Shown here in pieces: positions 9,792-22,206 of a stretch of 64,000 nt of DNA. Origin of the DNA: Basidiobolus meristosporus CBS 931.73 (taxonomy: Eukaryota > Basidiobolomycota > Basidiobolomycetes > Basidiobolales > Basidiobolaceae). The notes under the pieces were generated by a model. That model was not told where the DNA came from. It searched no databases and saw nothing but the letters and a program-made list of their open reading frames with translations. How positions within the stretch are numbered: the first letter of the stretch is position 1; each line of letters begins with the position of its first letter. The stretch covers positions 62,001-126,000 of the forward strand of contig MCFE01000037.1 of assembly GCA_002104905.1 (NCBI GenBank), written 5' to 3'. The position numbers and the translations under genes were made by a program.

Positions 9792-11551
9792 CTAGCTGCA
9801 ACTACGGCAAGCTAGGATATCCATCATATGTCCGAAAATTCCCTTCTTCTCTTCGGGGCTGTTGGGCGTTAGTTGAGCTGCATTTGGAGTCGATGCGGCA
9901 ACATTGCCGTTCGGAGGGTACGCCACCTTTTGCAGATTCGAATTGAGAGCAAGACTATTATCGGGTTGTGAAACGTTGGTTGATGCGTTGTTCAGTCGGT
10001 TTACTGAGGGACGGCCAGCTTCGCTGCTATAGCGTGGCGATTGACGAGGATGGCCACTATAGCGCTGGGAAGTGGTGGCACGCGTAGTCATACGGGTGGG
10101 GTCCAAGGGCTTGAGGTTCGATTCCTTCACATTCTACATGGGCGACAAGTCAATACCTCGCTGAGCTTCCAATGTCCATGGTTCCAGGTTTACATACCTC
10201 CATATGCTTGCTGCCATCAAGGTGCATCCAATCGTAGATCCCGTCATCCTTCTGTCCTAATTTCGACAAGACCTTGTCGAAAAGTCCTCGGAGGTAATTG
10301 TAGTTGGGGGTCTCTTCAAATCCGAGTTTGCGGACGTGTGTTAGGTAGGTGGCGAACTCCTCTAAAAAGAAGTATCGGTAAGTCTGTGCTCTTGGTGGGT
10401 GAATAAACGCGAAAACATGTATACACACCTGGAAACCCTTCACACAGCTCCTTAACTGGTGTGGTCTGCTTTTTCTCACCAATCCGCTCGTATTTCTGCT
10501 TGTTTGTAGCAGCTTTCAAACCCTGCCAAGGCAACGAACCACGCAAGAAATAGAAGAACACGTGGCCCAGGGACTCCAGGTCATCACGGCGCGATTGTTC
10601 TATAGGAGAGAAATGAAGTAAGTATAGGCATCGACGGGAACAGAATACAACGCCACATTCATACCTCGACCCAGATGAGTGTTAATACTCATATAACGAG
10701 CAGTACCGCTCAAACTTTTACGCTCTCTGTATGGTATGTGTTGCTTCGTTTTTGGGTCCCGGTATTGCTTCGCCATTCCAAAATCGACCAGGTAAACAGT
10801 GTTGCAATATTTGGTATTAAGACGCCCGGACAAGAAGTTGTCAGGCTTGATGTCCCGATATATTAGATGGTGGTCATGAACCGCCTCTACTCTAGTAAGC
10901 TAACGAGGATGGTGAATAGATGCCTCAGTGGCAAAAAGTGGGCAGTCTATCCAAAAGTCTGTACTAACCATTTGTTTAGCCAGCATGCATACTGTTTTGA
11001 CGCTAAACTTTCTACGGCACATCTCAAAGAGATCTTCTAAACTAGGGCCAAGTAAATCGATCACCAAAAAGTTATGCATCCCCTCCTGGCCAAAGTAGTA
11101 AGCACTGGGTACACCAGCTAGATAAGGAAAATACCGCGTTAGGAGACTAGCTTTACACCTGTTGCAAGCGACTAGATTTACTTACGAGTTCCAGCAAGAA
11201 TCTTGTATGTTCTATATTCATCACGAAGCTGAGGTGCATCACTCTTGCGTGGTTCCTGAAAAGTTTCGAGTCAAGGAAGGTTGGGGAGACAGAGAAAGTG
11301 GCAGTGTGGTACGAAGAGCACAAAAAAGATACAAATTTGATGGCTACAGCTTGGTTTTTGGTGAGGTGGACGCCTATTTTGAACCAAGTTAGAGGATCGA
11401 CCAGAGCAGTACCATACGCTTTTGAGGAGTACCAACCTTCGTAAATTACGCCGAAACTTCCCTCTCCGATCTTTTTCCCAATCTTATAGTGCTCACCAAC
11501 GATTGTCGGGCCAGAATGCGAAGAGTGGGAACTGCTCGAATTGTGGGCCAT
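9792..11551 (-). CDS. YCK1: casein kinase 1, YCK/Cki1 type, with C-terminal lipidation-like cysteines
   Basis: Eight exons join on the minus strand: 11551-11437, 11373-11333, 11255-11186, 11117-10969, 10899-10665, 10599-10429, 10361-10198 and 10133-9792. They encode 428 aa. Hallmarks are the glycine loop [11 protein letters not shown], Lys 51 in [23 protein letters not shown], the CK1-type loop YRDIKPDN (Asp 141), DFG at 164-166, the CK1 signature [15 protein letters not shown] and LPWQGLKA. A ~110-residue Ser/Asn/Pro-rich tail ends in CRSCS. Yeast Yck1/2 are tethered to the plasma membrane by palmitoylated C-terminal cysteines, so a similar anchor is inferred. Every junction restores the canonical CK1 sequence, so the gene model is firm. 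The first intron uses the less common donor GTTGGT. Confidence 0.95.
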
Positions 11552-12908
11552 GGGTTAAATGCGGGTCAAAGGGAGTTCAAACAAACGGGGGAGGTATTTA
11601 AAAAAGTGGAGGAGAATAAACCCGTAAGTAAGCAAGCTCTATTTTGTAAGAAGCACGGATCGTTTAGATATACGCTGTACTTCCAAACTAGAACTGGTCA
11701 GATAAAAAAAGTCGGGAACTCTTCAGATAGAAAGGGGCGAACTGTCGAGTAAACCAGGTATTTAAGAAAACACTAGAGGCACCTCCGGGGGACAGCTTGA
11801 GGTGCGGGTAAGCGAAGAACGAAACAGTAATCCAAGCGATTAGTTCGAAAGGTTGGTGAGACCAAGGCACCAGAGAGTATCGAGAACAAAGATTAGAAAG
11901 GAATGAGAAGCGTAAAATAAGATATCCAATAATCTCTTAATAATCTAGATGGATGATAAAATTCAAGAGCATGGTGGATAAACATTACGAAAATGCATAC
12001 AATGATCACAATGAATGTATCAGAATCGATAGCTCCATCGGTGAATTTACCTCAATATTACCTAACCTTGAGGTTTGGCCCAAAGATCTACCGATGATAA
12101 CTAATCACCAACACTCAATCAACAGGAGCATTGTGGAGCTGAGGCAACAGGGAACAACAGAATGCGAAGAATTTGCCGTGCTTTCTGTAACAATGATAAT
12201 AATCTATGGTGGGTGAGGCCAAGCATGATGCAGTTCTCACCAAACCCATGCTGCCATTGTTGTGAAGCCCACAAGAGTAAATTATCCAAATCCGGGAACA
12301 TCCATGGTTTCGGCCAAGGGTGACCATTCTAAAAATAACGCACTTTCGTTTCGGCCGGAAATGGAAATGGTCGAGTATTGGAATGTATTACTCATGTTAC
12401 CCAAACCATTCGCGATGCAGAAATGAAACGTTCAGAAAATGCAGTCCACGCATTGTCAACATTTGCCCCATAGTGCTCGGATATTTGTTGCATATCACAT
12501 TTGGACAATTCTATTTGGCTGTTTCGCTATTTCACTGAAGATGGCTAGATTTTAGAAACATGCACGTACGTGGCTCGGGTGTGGAGTGAATAGACAAGAT
12601 TCCTTGAGAGTTCAGACAGAAATCAATTTGCTTAATCAATCAGTTCAAATGTGATCAATCATTTCGCTTAAATATAACCAGTCTTCTCTAATGGCGGTTA
12701 AACCCAGTCCAAAATGTGACCAATTGGATTGAAGTTGGTTCCTATAGGCCAATTTTAATTTACTCTTGCAATTCTCTAGTCCAAAGTGTAAACAAAGGGT
12801 TCCCTCCCGCGCTGGCTCCTGTTTTATGCCCAATTTGTAAACGAGAGAGTGGAGCCAACATTCGATGAATCACCAAGTTAGGGAGTCTATACTGGCCCCG
12901 TTAGGAAG
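11552..12908. promoter_or_regulatory. divergent intergenic region between casein kinase 1 and PLK4
   Basis: A 1,357-bp spacer between divergently transcribed kinase genes, more AT-rich than the genes. Only short open frames without family resemblance occur. It must contain both promoters, but no element can be named with confidence. Confidence 0.5.
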
Positions 12909-15596
12909 ATGTTTCGATACTCTCAATATCAAGGTACCACCGAAGTGAGGTCGTCTTTTGTCTCGGAGAACTCACAGTTTTCGCGTTTCGTTAAGGATTT
13001 TGAGATCGGAAGACTGCTAGGAACAGGCGCTTTTGGGCATGTCTACAAAGCAGTCGGAAAGGCTGGCCCATATGAAGGCAGGGTAGTTGCCATAAAAATG
13101 GTGGGTTGTGATCGCCGTAGTATGAACGTAGCTTGTCGCGTGACTAACCGCCAGTCTCTAGATCAACAAATCCAAGCTGACCGAAGACCTTCGAAGACGC
13201 GTTGTTAACGAAGTTGAGATACAATGGCAACTGCAGCATCCCTCTATACTGGAATTATATGACTATTCCGAGGACGAGGACACGGTCTATCTCGTCATGG
13301 AAATCTGTACTGGTGGCGAGCTTTATCGCTATTTGAAAGAGAGAAAACGGCCATTGACCGAATCGGAGGCAAGATGTGTCATGCGACAACTGGTAGACGG
13401 CTTACTCTACATGCACTCGAATGGAATCATGCACCGTGACCTCAAGCTTTCGAACATACTGCTTACAGACGAATATCATATAGTAAGGGCGAAGCCAAAT
13501 ATCTTTCTATTTATATCGCTTTTCTAAGGCTTCATGTTATGCACTGGTTTACTTGATCCAGAAAATTGGTGATTTTGGTTTAGCGACAAAAGTCAATGGT
13601 AGAGAGGGTGAGCAGAAAACCATGTGTGGGACACCCAACTATATATCCCCGTAAGTATGGATCGGCCCTAGAATCACGATAAGGTGCTTACCTTTGTATA
13701 CTCCAGGGAGATCATTTCGCGGCAACCCTATGGATTTGCGTCGGATATATGGTCTTTAGGGTGTATCTTGTTCACATTTTTGGCTGGAAAGCCTCCATTT
13801 GAGGTATGTAGTGTTCCAGTACCCAGTTCGCATCAGCCATATATGTGGAGCTAAGCGCCTCCCCAACAGAGCCAGAAAGTACGAAGTACCCTGGACAAAG
13901 TGACCAGAGGGGATTACACATTGCCAACTGGTCTCTCCACCGAAGCTCAAGATTTAATCCGACGACTGCTTCAGATAGTAAGAGAGCCAAACATCCCAAG
14001 GTTCACCAACCTTTAACCTAACCCGCCTTTTCAGCAACCTCGCCACAGAATACCTCTGGGCCAAATCCTGCTTCATCCATTTCTCAATCCCTCCCTCCCT
14101 ACACAATCACTGCAGAGATTGACCGCACCGGGCATCAAGCCCACTGGCAGCAGCCCTCTAGCAAGTCCTGCCAACTACCTAGAGGCCAGAGTCCCACAAG
14201 CCTCCGCGAAGACCGAAGAAGCATACACACGATACACAAAAGGTAAATACCAATTCCAAATGGAGCATGCATGGAAAGCCTATGCTCAACAGTGCACAGA
14301 AGAAAAAAGCCCACCCAAGACCTCTACGCTACAACCAATCAACACAGAACGGCTGAAGCCGATCAAACAAAAGACGAAGCATGGCACTATCGAGTTGCTC
14401 TCTTCAGGAACCATCATACTAGACCTGGACGGGGAGAAAACCATCATGGCCATCAGCAAATCTGGTGAACAGGTAGGTTAGCCACGCTCACCTCCTACCC
14501 AGGCGCTTCTCAATGACCTTCTCTCCCCGTAGGTTCACTTCTTTGAGAAAAAGCCCAGCTATCTGCCCCAGGACCACTTGACAGTCCCCGTCAAATCCTT
14601 TTCCCTGCGTTCGCTGCCCGACAAGTACAAGAGTCGGTATCGCTACGTGTTCCGATTTGTCGATCTGATCCGATCCAAAACACCCAAGGTCGGTTGGCCC
14701 TCAGACCTCGATCGTTGATGCGATGGATACTAACCTCGCCTCTGCTGCCAGATCATCTTCTATTCCCCACAAGCCAAGTGCATCCTGATGGAGAACGGGC
14801 CGTTGGCTGACTTCGAGATGGATTTCTATGATGGGATCAAGGTGCACAACGCGGCGTCCCGTGGGCTCCTGCAGATCAAGAATGCCCAAGACGAATACAC
14901 TTTTGATACCAACTCCAATGCCAAATTCGTGATACCCACCAACCTGAAGCCCATCTTTTGCCACATCCAGGAGTGTCTGAAGGCGTGTCTGGATATCGAG
15001 CGAAACAACAAGCACGCCTCCGACTATCCCATCGTGATCAGCCATTCGGAAACCAGCTCCACGCTGAAGAAGACGGAGGAGGCTGATGAGAAGGCCCGAT
15101 TCCAGCTGTTCTCTGCGAAGCCCAGACTCGACGCAGACTTCAGCGAGGAGCTGAATCGGAAGTACGACCCTGGCAAGGGAAAGCACGTCTCGCCTGCCAT
15201 CCCACCAGGCAAGTTGGTGGCTACTGACAGAAGTACCAACAGTCAAGGCTCCTCGGGTGCGACAGGGGCGCCATCCCCCGAGCACATGCAGTTCATCCCC
15301 AATGTTGGCTGGTGCCAACGCTCCGGCAGCGGGGTCTTCCTGCTACTGTTCTTCGATGGCATTCAGATGGTGGTCGAGGCCAAGAACCAAGTGATTATCT
15401 GGTCCGACCACAACACGCCCTACGTGGAGCCTCAAAGGTTAGTACTGGTGAGCAAATGCAGAATGGCTCGGATCGAGTCTAACCAAGCCCCTTCTCCTCT
15501 AGATTGGCCATAGACAAGGATCTGCCCAAGGCCGTCAAGACCAAGCTGGCCTACCTGCCCAAGTTCATCGAGCGTTTCGAGTCCCGGCCATGTTAA
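12909..15596 (+). CDS. PLK4: Polo-like kinase 4 (SAK), centriole-duplication kinase
   Basis: Nine exons, 12909-13100, 13162-13482, 13562-13650, 13707-13803, 13870-13977, 14035-14472, 14533-14688, 14752-15437 and 15503-15596, encode 726 aa. The kinase domain (about 31-288) has [11 protein letters not shown], Lys 63 (AIKM), HRDLKLSN with Asp 157, DFG at 175-177 and [10 protein letters not shown]. The region from about residue 371 opens with [13 protein letters not shown] and later has RFVDLIRSK and [14 protein letters not shown]. These are the cryptic polo-box signatures of PLK4 and not those of PLK1/Cdc5. The last 79 residues (from FIPNVGW) form the third polo box. PLK4 phosphorylates the STIL/Ana2-SAS-6 module to start procentriole assembly at the centrosome. 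Its presence suggests an organism with centrioles. The protein is shorter than animal PLK4, mainly in the linkers. Confidence 0.95.
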
Positions 15597-15715
15597 TATC
15601 TGTTAGCTGTAGATAGAGATGACCTGTACATTCTTATTTTGAGCGTTGTATATATCCTTGTAGAACCGTTTTGGATTAAAGCCTTTATTTCGAGGGCCAG
15701 GTGTACATGTGCTGA

Positions 15716-16434
15716 CTATGCTCCTTTGAGTTTGTATTTCGCATTCTCGAGCTCCCCCAGCTGCTGCTCCGATTCCCGGATCCATTTCAGGGCGATCGTT
15801 TGCACCCCGACCAGCAGTAGCGGCAGCCCCCATATCAACCAATCTTGCACCGAGTCTGGTCTCATCACTAGCACGGGGAGCAGCGAAACCCCCGAGTACG
15901 CCCAGTAGAAGCTGGCTGCAGGCTGGTCCAAATGTAGAATGTACAGGGAGAGTGAAAGGGAGGCGATGCACAAGAATATTGAGAACGGTACTGAGCTGGC
16001 CACGTATGGCTCATCTATGAGGTATATGTAATCTCGGACCGAGGTGTATCCTGAGTACAGATAGCTGTGAAAGGCCGAGCCGCTTTAGTGTCACTTTCGT
16101 TGAAGGTTCCCGATCCAGCGCGTACTTACAACGGTATCAGCGTAGAGGGCAGTATGTGCAATGCAATCTAAAGCGTGGTCAAATGGGCGGGTTTAGAGTT
16201 TGCTCAGTGCTTGTGGATGTTTATGGCCGGGGGATACTCACAAAGAAAAGCCCATTCGCCTGGTTGTTTTCTTTTCTTAGCTCCTCGATTAAGCGTTCTT
16301 GCTCTGTGCTAGAGAGGTTAGTAAACAAGCACACTCAAAATGCCTCTTCAGTTCCAATGCTCGCCTTCCTCATCCAGAAACTCCACAAAATCGTTGGTCT
16401 GTTTCCCTATGGTGTGGGCGTTTGATCGATGCAT
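15716..16434 (-). CDS. small four-helix membrane protein of unknown function
   Basis: Four exons can be joined on the minus strand: 16434-16382, 16308-16242, 16167-16130 and 16064-15716, giving 168 aa. I do not recognise the family. The predicted order is a charged, coiled-coil-like N-terminus (TEQERLIEELRKENNQ), helix 1 (LFFIALHILPSTLIPFYL), helix 2 (PFSIFLCIASLSLSLYILH), helix 3 (FYWAYSGVSLLPVLVM), helix 4 (WLIWGLPLLLVGVQTIAL) and a charged C-terminal helix. Exons 2-4 are well supported by their splice sites and continuous hydrophobic pattern. The first exon and its donor (GA|GTTTCT) are tentative. The gene converges on PLK4: its stop lies 120 bp from the PLK4 stop. It is the last host gene before the transposon block. 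Confidence 0.65.
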
Positions 16435-17160
16435 TACAGTATTTGATGGCAACATATGATTTCCACTAGGTGTTTAATATTCCATATCATCTGATCTCCG
16501 GTATTCAAGTTTGGGCGCTTGCAGTCAACCTGCACTCTTGATTGGATTCTTGATGACCCAAATTAATTGGGCTGTCACTTGGAGGATGTCCGTTGTATTC
16601 CATATCCCTATAAAAAATATCTTACTTCGATATCGTGTGGTATTCTTCTGGAATTCTGCCGGTGTTCTGCTGGAGTTTTTCTGTCAACCTTCAGGTATGA
16701 AGATTTCTGGAATTAGTGAGCTGACTGATCCAATATTTGGCCTGAGGATTACCCAGTCACAATACTTTCTTGGACCCAAGTCTACTTATTCCCAAGAAGG
16801 CTGGTTTATGCCTGTATATATACATACATGCCTATGTATGTCGACAATATTTGGTCTGGCCACTTGTTCTTTGTATGTAATCCTTTACTTCTGCATCCTA
16901 GCAATTCAGGGGCTGAATTAATGGAAAGCTGCAATGAAACATGCAAATACATAATCAACTGCATAGCAATGGAAAATATCTTTCCTCATAACATCTGATG
17001 ACTAATCTCTGTGAGAAATCTCTTACTCAAGTCCATTTGATAATCTGCTGGCATTCTGATGGTATTTTGCTGACATATATCCTTAATCTTCCTTCAGACA
17101 TTAGTTGTAAATCTTTGTGAAAGTAGTGAGTAGCTTATTAACAAACTTGGCCTCCTCCAA
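16435..17160. other. host/transposon boundary; degenerate AT-rich sequence
   Basis: Base composition changes here from the gene-dense part to AT-rich, CpG-poor DNA. No domain is recognisable in the short open frames (longest 16,511-16,921). The stretch is probably an old, decayed repeat, but I cannot assign it to any family found in the rest of the window. Confidence 0.45.
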
Positions 17161-17450
17161 GAGAGTATGTCTTCTTATCAGTCAAATAGCTGGAACCTAC
17201 AATAGAAATAGATACTGTTGTGAGCTTTGCAACTGCACCTAATTGTTAAGTATGTAGAATTAAGAGAATTAAGTGCCAATAAGAAGGAAGAAGATGATGC
17301 TGAATTAAGCAATGCCACCAACCCAAGAAGGTACTCAAGGCCCTTCAAGGAAAGAAACAACCTTTCTTGTGACTACTGAAAAAAAAGGACACTCATCAGG
17401 CTGTTGCCACAAGAGAGAGATTTGACCAACAAACATGGATATGAAAATAC
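17161..17450 (+). mobile_element. Copia gag fragment (zinc-knuckle region)
   Basis: This stretch matches, with many changes, the gag end at 18,650-18,820 in the adjacent Copia element. Both carry the series of Glu/Lys/Asn-rich codons followed by a C-x2-C-x4-H zinc-knuckle context (GACACTCATCAG near 17,388). One zinc-knuckle Cys codon is changed to a stop. It is a relic of a second Copia copy lying just upstream of the LTR at 17,451. Confidence 0.7.
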
Positions 17451-17757
17451 TTTTGTAAAAATTTGGACCTCCACCTAAATATTCATGTAACTTGGTTGCT
17501 TAGATCATTAACTACAAATCTTGGAGAATACTGACCAAATGCTTTGTTGGGATCTACTGGGAATATTTTCACCAAAACAGGTACACAGGACATGAAAATT
17601 AGAGAAGTTGTCTAAGCAGCTCTAAACTTTGTACACAAGTTCTTGGGACCTTCCCAAAACTATTCTATGTGTCTCTTATACCAAGATCATGTAAAAGTAT
17701 AAACACTACTTTTATATACAATAAATTATTGAGTTAAAACTATTGTAATTATTAAGT
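17451..17757 (+). repeat. degenerate Copia LTR copy
   Basis: The sequence aligns by eye along its length with the intact LTR at 21,858-22,206. Shared landmarks are the TTGTAAAAATTTG start, GATCATTAACTACAAATC, GAATATTTTCACCAAAA, CATGTAAAAGTATAAACACTAC (TATA-like) and AATAAATTATTGAG. The end is cut by the next LTR copy. Confidence 0.75.
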
Positions 17758-18140
17758 TGTCACCTAAATATTCAGGCTAACTTAGTCACATAAATCTCAC
17801 TCTTTGATTAGCATTCTGTCCTGACTAATTTTCTGCTGGGATTTACTTAGAATATTTTCACCAAATTATCAGGTATCCAGATTATGATCTTTCTCAAAGT
17901 TGTCCAAAAGCCCCCAAACTTTGCACACATATTCTTAGGACCTTTCTTACCAAGCTCTACATACCTGTTGGCTCTACTTTATCAAAAGTATATACACCAT
18001 ACTTTTGATCAATAAATCTACAAGTGAATAACATGTAAATCCTCTAGTTCTCCACATCACTTCCAATACCACTCAGAATATTGCAACAAAAACCACATAA
18101 TCTACTTTTTCTCCAAATCACTTCCAATATTTACAAGACT
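17758..18140 (+). repeat. second Copia LTR copy, probable 5' LTR remnant
   Basis: This starts at a point equivalent to about 20 bases inside the LTR (CACCTAAATATTCAGG) and runs through the TATA-like and AATAAA-like motifs to ACAAGACTCTTATAAC, matching the 3' end of the LTR at 22,190-22,206. It abuts the LTR at 17,451 directly, so two LTR copies lie in tandem. The downstream internal region is scrambled. Confidence 0.7.
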
Positions 18141-18265
18141 CTTATAACTAATACTGCACCAACTGAAGATATATTCTTGATATCTGCACTCTGTATCACA
18201 ACAAACAAGAATTCTTAAACAAGGTGTACTAAATCTGGAGCATCTCACCTCTTGACACACCCAAA
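18141..18265 (+). repeat. misplaced Copia protease-region fragment
   Basis: It matches 18,855-18,960 (AACTGAAGATA, CTGCACT..TAT, ACAACAAACAAG, TCTGGAGCATCTCA), which is the gag-protease junction of the adjacent element, yet it lies before gag. This shows that the element's 5' part was rearranged or joined from two copies. Confidence 0.65.
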
Positions 18266-21200
18266 AAGAAAGAACAAAGTGCCTTTAACTGCATTTGCCT
18301 TAATGTTGAAGACAAATTGCTAAATCAATGCTCAAGGGCAAAATTGGCAAAGAATGCCTGGAAGGCATTAGAAGACACCTACCAGTCATGTTCAGTGGCT
18401 AAGAAAATGTATCTGAGACAAAAATTCTTTGCTACAAAGATGCAGCCAGGAGAAGAAATGAAAATCTAATTAACAGAATTACCCTGCAGGTAGATGAAAT
18501 GGAATCTGTGGGCATACCAACTACTGATGAGAATGTGATAGTTACTATCCTGAATAGCCTGACAGACAAGTTTCCGGGCCTTGTATCAGCCCTAGAGTCC
18601 AGAACTGAAGATTTGACCTTAAATTACATATATGGAAGGCTCCTGGATGAAGAATTAAGAAAATCAAGCACCAATAAGAAGGAAGCAGAAAATGCCTCAA
18701 TAAGCAATGATAACCAAGAAAGAAGGTACCCAAGACCTTACAAAGGCAACAGCAACCTGTTTTGCTACTACTGCAAGAGGAAAAGACACTCATCAGACTG
18801 ATGTCTCAAGAAGAGAGATAATCAGCATAAGAAGCCTGAATATGGAAATGCTGCAACAACTGAAGATAGACTATTCATATCTGCACTAAATATGACCACA
18901 AACAAGGATTCTCAGATGTGGTGTATTGACTCTGGAGCATCTCAACACTTTACACACCAAAAAGAACTCTTTACCCAATCTCAAGATATTCCAATCAAGA
19001 GGGTTTTCATTAGTGACAATAGAACACTTGATACAGTGGGAGAAGGAACTATCCAAGTAAACCTTACAAGTAGTGAAGGAAGCATACACTGAATTTTAAA
19101 GAAGTACTCTATGTATCAAAAATAGCCAAGAATCCACTATCTGTAAGCAATGCCACAGCAGAAGGACTCAGTTTCAGCTTTGACAATTCTGGATGCAGGA
19201 TCACTGATCAAAATGGTGCCCATATTGCTTTGGGTATCAGAGATCAGAATCTTTACAAGTTGACTTATATTCCATCATATCTGGAAGCCAATATAAGTAA
19301 CTTAAATGAAGAAACACCAATGCTTTGGCACAGGAGATTGGGACACATCAATTTTGATTATTTGCACAAAATGATCAAAGATCAGCTAATTTCTGGAGTA
19401 AAAATTGATCCCCCAGCTGATTTGGAGCACTGTGAAGCCTGCATATATAGGAAACAAGCCAGACAACTGTTCAAGAGCTCTGGATTAATCAAAATTAAGA
19501 AAAAATTTGATCTAATTCACTCAGATCTGTGTGGACCTATGCAAAAAAAATATATCCTTAGGCAGGATGAAGTATTTAATCACCTTGATTGATCATTAAA
19601 CAAGATACACATGGGTCTACTTTATGGGGAGAAAGGAAGAAGCTCTGTCCAAGTTCAGGGAGTTTAAGACCATGGTGGAGAGAGAAACTAATGTAAAGTT
19701 CAAGAAAATACGCTCTGACAATGGTGGAGAATATACCTCAAAACTCTTCATCCACTGCTGCAAAATTTGTGGGATAAAGCAAGATACTACTGTACCATAC
19801 TCCCCACAGCAAAATGAAGTAGCAGAACATGCAAGCAAATCAATAATTGATATGGCAAGATCTATGATCCATGATCAAAATATTATCCTATGATTTTGGG
19901 TGGAATCGGTTGCCACTGCTGTTAACCTTAAAAATAGGAGTTATAACACAATACTTAGTGATTCTGCTCCATTTGAGGCATGGTATAGATACAGACCAAG
20001 TGCAGAACAGTTAAGAATATTTGGGTGTACAGTATATGCCAAGAAACTGCGTGGAAATCAGCCAAAATTTGAGCTAAAAAGTGGAAAATGCATATTTTTG
20101 GGCTACTGCAGTGAGAGTAAAGCATATAGACTCTACAATACCAAAGCAAAGAAGCTTATTAAGTCCAGGGATGTGTTGTTTGATGAAAATGCAAGATTTT
20201 CACAAGAAATGACATCAGATGATGACAAAAATCTGGTCTCAAGTCCACCAATTGTTAGGATTGAATCAGAGCAAAACAATGAAAATTTTTTCACTCCAGA
20301 GGACTCTACAACCATAGTTCAGCCTGAAGCAGTGCCTAGGAATATCCCAGAAGTGATCATTCCAGTATCAAATTCCCAGAGATCCAATCAGACAAGAAAT
20401 AGCCCAAATTACTATATCAATGAGGGAACAAACTTAGCCCATGCCTATTCAGTCCATATTGATGAACCCCAGACTATAAAAGAGGCCTTAAATAGCCCCC
20501 AGACAAAGTTTTGGAGATCTGCAATGACTGAGGAATATCATGCCATGATGGAAAATCAAACTTGGAACTTAGTTAAATTACCAATCAACCAAAAATCAAT
20601 TGGATGCAGATGGGTCTTCAAGACAAAATACAAGCCTGGTGGTACAATTGAAGGATACAAAGCAAGACTTGTGGCCAAAGGATACTCTCAAACAAAAGGA
20701 CTTGACCATACTAAGATCTTTGCACAGGTAGCCAAGTTTAATCATATTAATATTGGCTATTGCAGCCAAATATAGTTTTTTACTCATCAAATGGATGTAA
20801 AAACTGCATTTTCAAATGGAAAACTTGATGAGGACATGTATATGGACCAGCCTGATGGGTTTGTTGATCACAATAACCCCCCATTTGGTCTGCAAGCTTA
20901 AAAAGTATCTATACGGTCTCAAACAATCACCAGGAGCCTGGAATTGCAAGATAGATTCTTATTTGGAATCTTTGAGTTTCAAAAGGAGTAATGCTGACTA
21001 TAGTATATACTATAAGCCAGATAGAGCAAATCCAGCACTATTAGCTCTATATGTGGATGATCTTATTATAGCCACCAATAATCTAGCAACATTGGAAGGG
21101 ACTAAATCCAGCCTTTCTAAGGAGTTCAAGATGTCTGATCTAGGAGAGCTCAGTTACTACTTAGGGATTAAGTTCTCCATAGACAGAAGTAACTAGACCA

Positions 21201-21846
21201 TTACCCTAAGCCAATTCAAGTATATTCAAGATATACTAAAGAAGTACAAATGGAAGACTGTAAACTGGCAGCTACCCCAATGGAGACAAACCTTAACTTG
21301 GTCAAAACTCAACCAAATCAAGAGAGCTTGGTGCCATCTGAAAGCCCTGACATTCCTTATCAATCTATGGTCAGCAGTCTGATGTATATTATGCCTGGAA
21401 CACAAAATTTGGAAGACAAAAGATCCACCACAGGATACACCTTTCTTTACTGTAAAGGAGCAATTTCATGGAATTCAAGAAAGCAAGCAACCATAGCACT
21501 TTCTACCACAGAGGCAGAGTATATGGCAGCCTGTGAAGCTACAAAAGAAGCAATGTGGCCAAGAAAGCTTTATACAAATTTAGGCCTAAGTTAAAAAACG
21601 CCTATTACTTTATTTCAAGATAATCAAGGAAGTATACAATCAGGTAGAAATCCAACTTTTCATGCTAGAACTAAGCACATAGATATTAGACATTATTTCA
21701 TACATGAAGCTATAGGGAATAACTTAGTTAGTTTAGTTTACTGTCCTTCAGATGAAATGATTGCAGATACATTCACCAAACCATTAGCTGGAGACAAGTT
21801 TGAATATCTTAGGTCAAAATTAGAACTAGTCAGTATGAACATTTAG
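18266..21846 (+). pseudogene. Ty1/Copia gag-pol, nearly complete but interrupted
   Basis: Reading frames split by stops and frameshifts encode, in order: gag (AWKALEDTYQSCS type) with a zinc knuckle CYYCKRKRH whose last Cys is preceded by an in-frame TGA (18,801); aspartic protease with DSGASQH (about 18,930); GAG-pre-integrase HHCC (WHRRLGHI ... CEACIYRKQ); integrase core with LIHSDLCGP, SDNGGEYTS and an altered third motif SPQQNEVAEH; reverse transcriptase with [16 protein letters not shown] and YVDD (about 21,050); and RNase H with STTEAEYMA and TKHIDIRHYFI. The order protease-integrase-RT-RNase H defines Copia. About seven lesions exist, but catalytic residues of protease and RT are kept, so the copy is fairly young. 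It is flanked by LTR copies. Confidence 0.92.
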
Positions 21847-21857
21847 CTGAGTTGGAG

Positions 21858-22206
21858 TGTTGTAAAAATTTGCGATTCCACCTAAATGCTCACCTAGCTT
21901 AGTCACTTAGATCATTAACTCCAAATCCTAGAGAATACTGACCAAACTCCTTGTTGGGATTTACTTGGAATATTTTCACCAAAATACCAGGTACCCAGAA
22001 CATGAAAATTCTCAAAGTTGTCCAAACAGCCCCAACCTTTGCACACATATTCTTGAGACCTTTCTTGATCTATTCTACATGTTTTTTATGCCAAGACCAT
22101 GTCAAAGTATAAATACTACTTTTACATTCAATAAATCATTGAGTGAAAACCACATAATTGACTTGTCCTCCCAATCACTTCCAATATCTCCAAGACTCTT
22201 ACAGCA
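21858..22206 (+). repeat. Copia 3' LTR (349 bp)
   Basis: It begins TGTTGTAAAAATTTG, ends ...CTCTTACAGCA (TG...CA), and lies 12 bp after the end of the pol frame. Inside are a TATA-like AAAGTATAAATAC and an AATAAA-like polyadenylation signal. An LTR of 351 bp in opposite orientation at 44,722-45,072 matches over the full length and fixes both ends. Confidence 0.9.

Noticed and set aside
14701-15318. 205-codon open frame antisense to PLK4
   Set aside because: It overlaps the PLK4 polo-box exon completely and has no domain of its own.
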